Source: Pseudomonadota bacterium | Lineage (GTDB): Bacteria > Bdellovibrionota > UBA1018 | NCBI GenBank assembly: GCA_027485695.1 | Contig: JAIXQO010000002.1 | Location: 666,006-730,005, forward strand | Length of the DNA stretch: 64,000 nt | Reading direction: 5' to 3' | The notes under the pieces: generated by a model | The model's input: the letters and a program-made list of their open reading frames with translations, nothing else | Told to the model about the DNA's origin: nothing | The model's database searches: none | Program-made: the position numbers and the translations under genes | Part shown: piece by piece, positions 62,554 through 64,000 of the stretch | Layout of the letters: each line of letters begins with the position of its first letter | Numbering within the stretch: position 1 is the stretch's first letter

Positions 62554-63741
62554 CTAACGAGCCTCGTCTGGTAACCGAGAGAAAAACACGTATTCGGTTC
62601 TCCAACGAATGAACTGAACCGGGGAATATCGCTGCCAGTGGTAATAATAGTGGCGACAGATCAGCGTTTGTTCGTCGAGTAATTTACAAAATAGCTGCGG
62701 CGGAACAGCATCAGAAACGAGTGGCTCATTCAGGATATTCCGATATTTGGAGGCTGCGCGCTTGAGCGCTCGTTGAAACGACCGTGGGAGGTCTCTCTCG
62801 CCTTCTGATACCAATGCGCCGTCCTGAAAATCAATATCCCAAATACGCTCAAGGTCCTCGACTCTCGAGGAATTGGGTGAATATCTTCGAGAGCGTTCGT
62901 CCAATAAATAATTTCCTCGCGAGGACGATGAAATCTCAATCGAGTACAATTCTTTGGGGTCCCGTTCACTTTTCCAGAAGGTCATCCATGCTTCAGCGGT
63001 TTTGTATGACGGGCTGGATATCGTACCATCAAAACTCGTCAGATACTTATTGGCGCGAATATACGTACGAGCCACCCATTCTCCCGAAAAAGACTCTGGT
63101 CGGTCGCCCGGTAATAGCCTGAGTAAATTTGCCAGGAGCCTGAAGTAAGTCTGAACTTCTCCTCTGCTACTAAAGCTCGAGAGATACTTCGATTGATCGA
63201 TCTGACTCGAAAAAAAGTGATTATTGATTTCAATCCCGGCCAGTGCCGAAAACTCATGCGTCGCCAAGCGGCGTTGATCGAGCGAACTCAACCGTTTCCA
63301 ACGCCCCACTTCATCTCGAACGTCGACGAGTATCGTGTTCTGTTCTGGATAGTTTTTCAGAGCATAGGGATGAGCACAATCACCGTCTTCCTCAAGTGGA
63401 CAGAGGTTAAACTCTACGGGAATGATTTCTACTTTCTCTGCCTGCTCAAGTATCCGGGCGACCAACGCATCATCAAAGACTTTTCCACTCCCTGAGGATT
63501 TCGTGAAATCGGTCAAAGAGGTGATTCGTAAATACTGTAACCCAATCAAACCTTGTAGGAAAACTTGGTTCGGGATTTCCCCTCCTCCGTTTCCAGCTCC
63601 GCCCGATCCCCGGGCTGCACGACGAATCTTAAAAAACTCGCGGGCGTTTTTTGGCTTCGTGTCCATCTGTGCATGCGTGGTGCCCATTGCAAGCAAGAGT
63701 CCCACAGCGGATAGAAAAACGAACTTGTTCGCTAGCCTCAT
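62554..63741 (-). CDS. Secreted protein of unknown function
   Basis: 395 residues; signal peptide MRLANKFVFLSAVGLLLAMGTTHAQ. A Gly-rich segment (GSGGAGNGGGEIPN) follows, then a probably folded domain with RRLATHEFSALAGIEINNHFFSSQ. The HEFSALAGIE helix superficially resembles a metalloprotease active-site helix, but it lacks a second His in HExxH spacing. Three or more Cys near LCPLEEDGDC and LFCKLL. Its ATG overlaps the upstream stop (ATGA). Confidence 0.65.
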   Translation of the reverse strand: MRLANKFVFLSAVGLLLAMGTTHAQMDTKPKNAREFFKIRRAARGSGGAGNGGGEIPNQVFLQGLIGLQYLRITSLTDFTKSSGSGKVFDDALVARILEQAEKVEIIPVEFNLCPLEEDGDCAHPYALKNYPEQNTILVDVRDEVGRWKRLSSLDQRRLATHEFSALAGIEINNHFFSSQIDQSKYLSSFSSRGEVQTYFRLLANLLRLLPGDRPESFSGEWVARTYIRANKYLTSFDGTISSPSYKTAEAWMTFWKSERDPKELYSIEISSSSRGNYLLDERSRRYSPNSSRVEDLERIWDIDFQDGALVSEGERDLPRSFQRALKRAASKYRNILNEPLVSDAVPPQLFCKLLDEQTLICRHYYYHWQRYSPVQFIRWRTEYVFFSRLPDEAR

Positions 63742-63989
63742 TGGGTCCTCGAAAATTGATCCATAATAATCATGTAAATGGAGCCTGAATCTACATTATG
63801 GCTCCATTGCACACAGCCTTCCGAACTTTTGACTATCCGAACATAGCCCGCAGATTTCATAGAGGAAGCTTCGTACATTGAGACGCCGTGTGATTTAACC
63901 AAGTGCTTACTCTCTCTGGGTGGACTGTTTACGGCATCCCGAGGATCCAGAACCCTGTCTTGGTAGCGAAGCACCCAAGATGAAACCAT
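63738..63989 (-). CDS. C-terminal part or small protein of unknown function (possibly 5' partial)
   Basis: 83 residues from an ATG at 63989 without a clear ribosome site; the frame stays open to the window edge, so this may be the end of a larger gene. Its stop overlaps the start of the next gene by 4 nt (ATGA), supporting that it is really translated. No family recognised. Confidence 0.45.
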   Translation of the reverse strand: MVSSWVLRYQDRVLDPRDAVNSPPRESKHLVKSHGVSMYEASSMKSAGYVRIVKSSEGCVQWSHNVDSGSIYMIIMDQFSRTQ

Positions 63990-64000
63990 TCCGACTTTTC

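Overview
The window is a gene-dense piece of a Gram-negative, diderm, respiring and motile bacterium. The evidence is lipoproteins, an outer-membrane porin, a Tat translocase subunit, a type IV pilin and a chemoreceptor. The gene mix suggests Bdellovibrionota or a related delta-proteobacterial lineage: alternative complex III plus a caa3-type oxidase, an RNase E/G with a long acidic insertion, many secreted proteins of unknown function, and a rich set of nucleoside and purine salvage genes. This placement is inference from gene content; there is no rRNA or marker gene to settle it. No phage, insertion sequence or CRISPR array was seen. 

Layout. 1-5 kb: the end of an M56-peptidase/lytic-transglycosylase fusion, a tRNA-Glu, a hairpin-rich non-coding stretch, msrB and small secreted or membrane proteins. 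5-11.5 kb (minus): a tightly overlapping purine operon ade-xdhA-xdhB-xdhC. 11.5-13.7 kb: a TetR regulator divergent from a COQ4-like gene, then a dienelactone hydrolase. 14-16 kb: a strongly structured non-coding region with copies of a ~110-nt repeat that I do not recognise. 15.8-20.9 kb (minus): caa3 cytochrome oxidase (sco-ctaC-ctaD-ctaE-coxIV/cytochrome c fusion). 21-24.7 kb: repeat-containing surface proteins and heme O synthase. 24.8-31 kb (minus): alternative complex III genes actA-B-D-E-F, with actC absent. 31-37 kb: a secreted phospholipase-D-like protein, clpP, a pilin, an unusual lipoprotein methyltransferase divergent from tatA, and hpt. 37-42 kb (minus): an Hpt / hybrid kinase / response-regulator phosphorelay with a GNAT gene. 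42-46 kb: chemoreceptor and porin. 46-52 kb (minus): valS-thiN-plsB-gpsA, joined by 4-nt overlaps. 52-57 kb (minus): rne, prmA, slyD. 57.8-62 kb: deoC, deoB and deoA. 62-64 kb: secreted proteins of unknown function. 

How the genes fit together. ACIII would oxidise quinol and pass electrons to the caa3 oxidase through its tethered cytochromes; ctaB supplies heme O and Sco supplies copper. The COQ4-like gene may touch the quinone pool. The deo genes, adenine deaminase, xanthine dehydrogenase and Hpt together allow nucleosides and bases to be burned or salvaged, as expected in a predator or scavenger of nucleic acids. 

The strongest candidate for something undescribed is the repeat family at 14560-15815 (three copies, plus a partial copy at 36052). 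Its helices change sequence but keep pairing around constant loops, which is the signature of a structured RNA.
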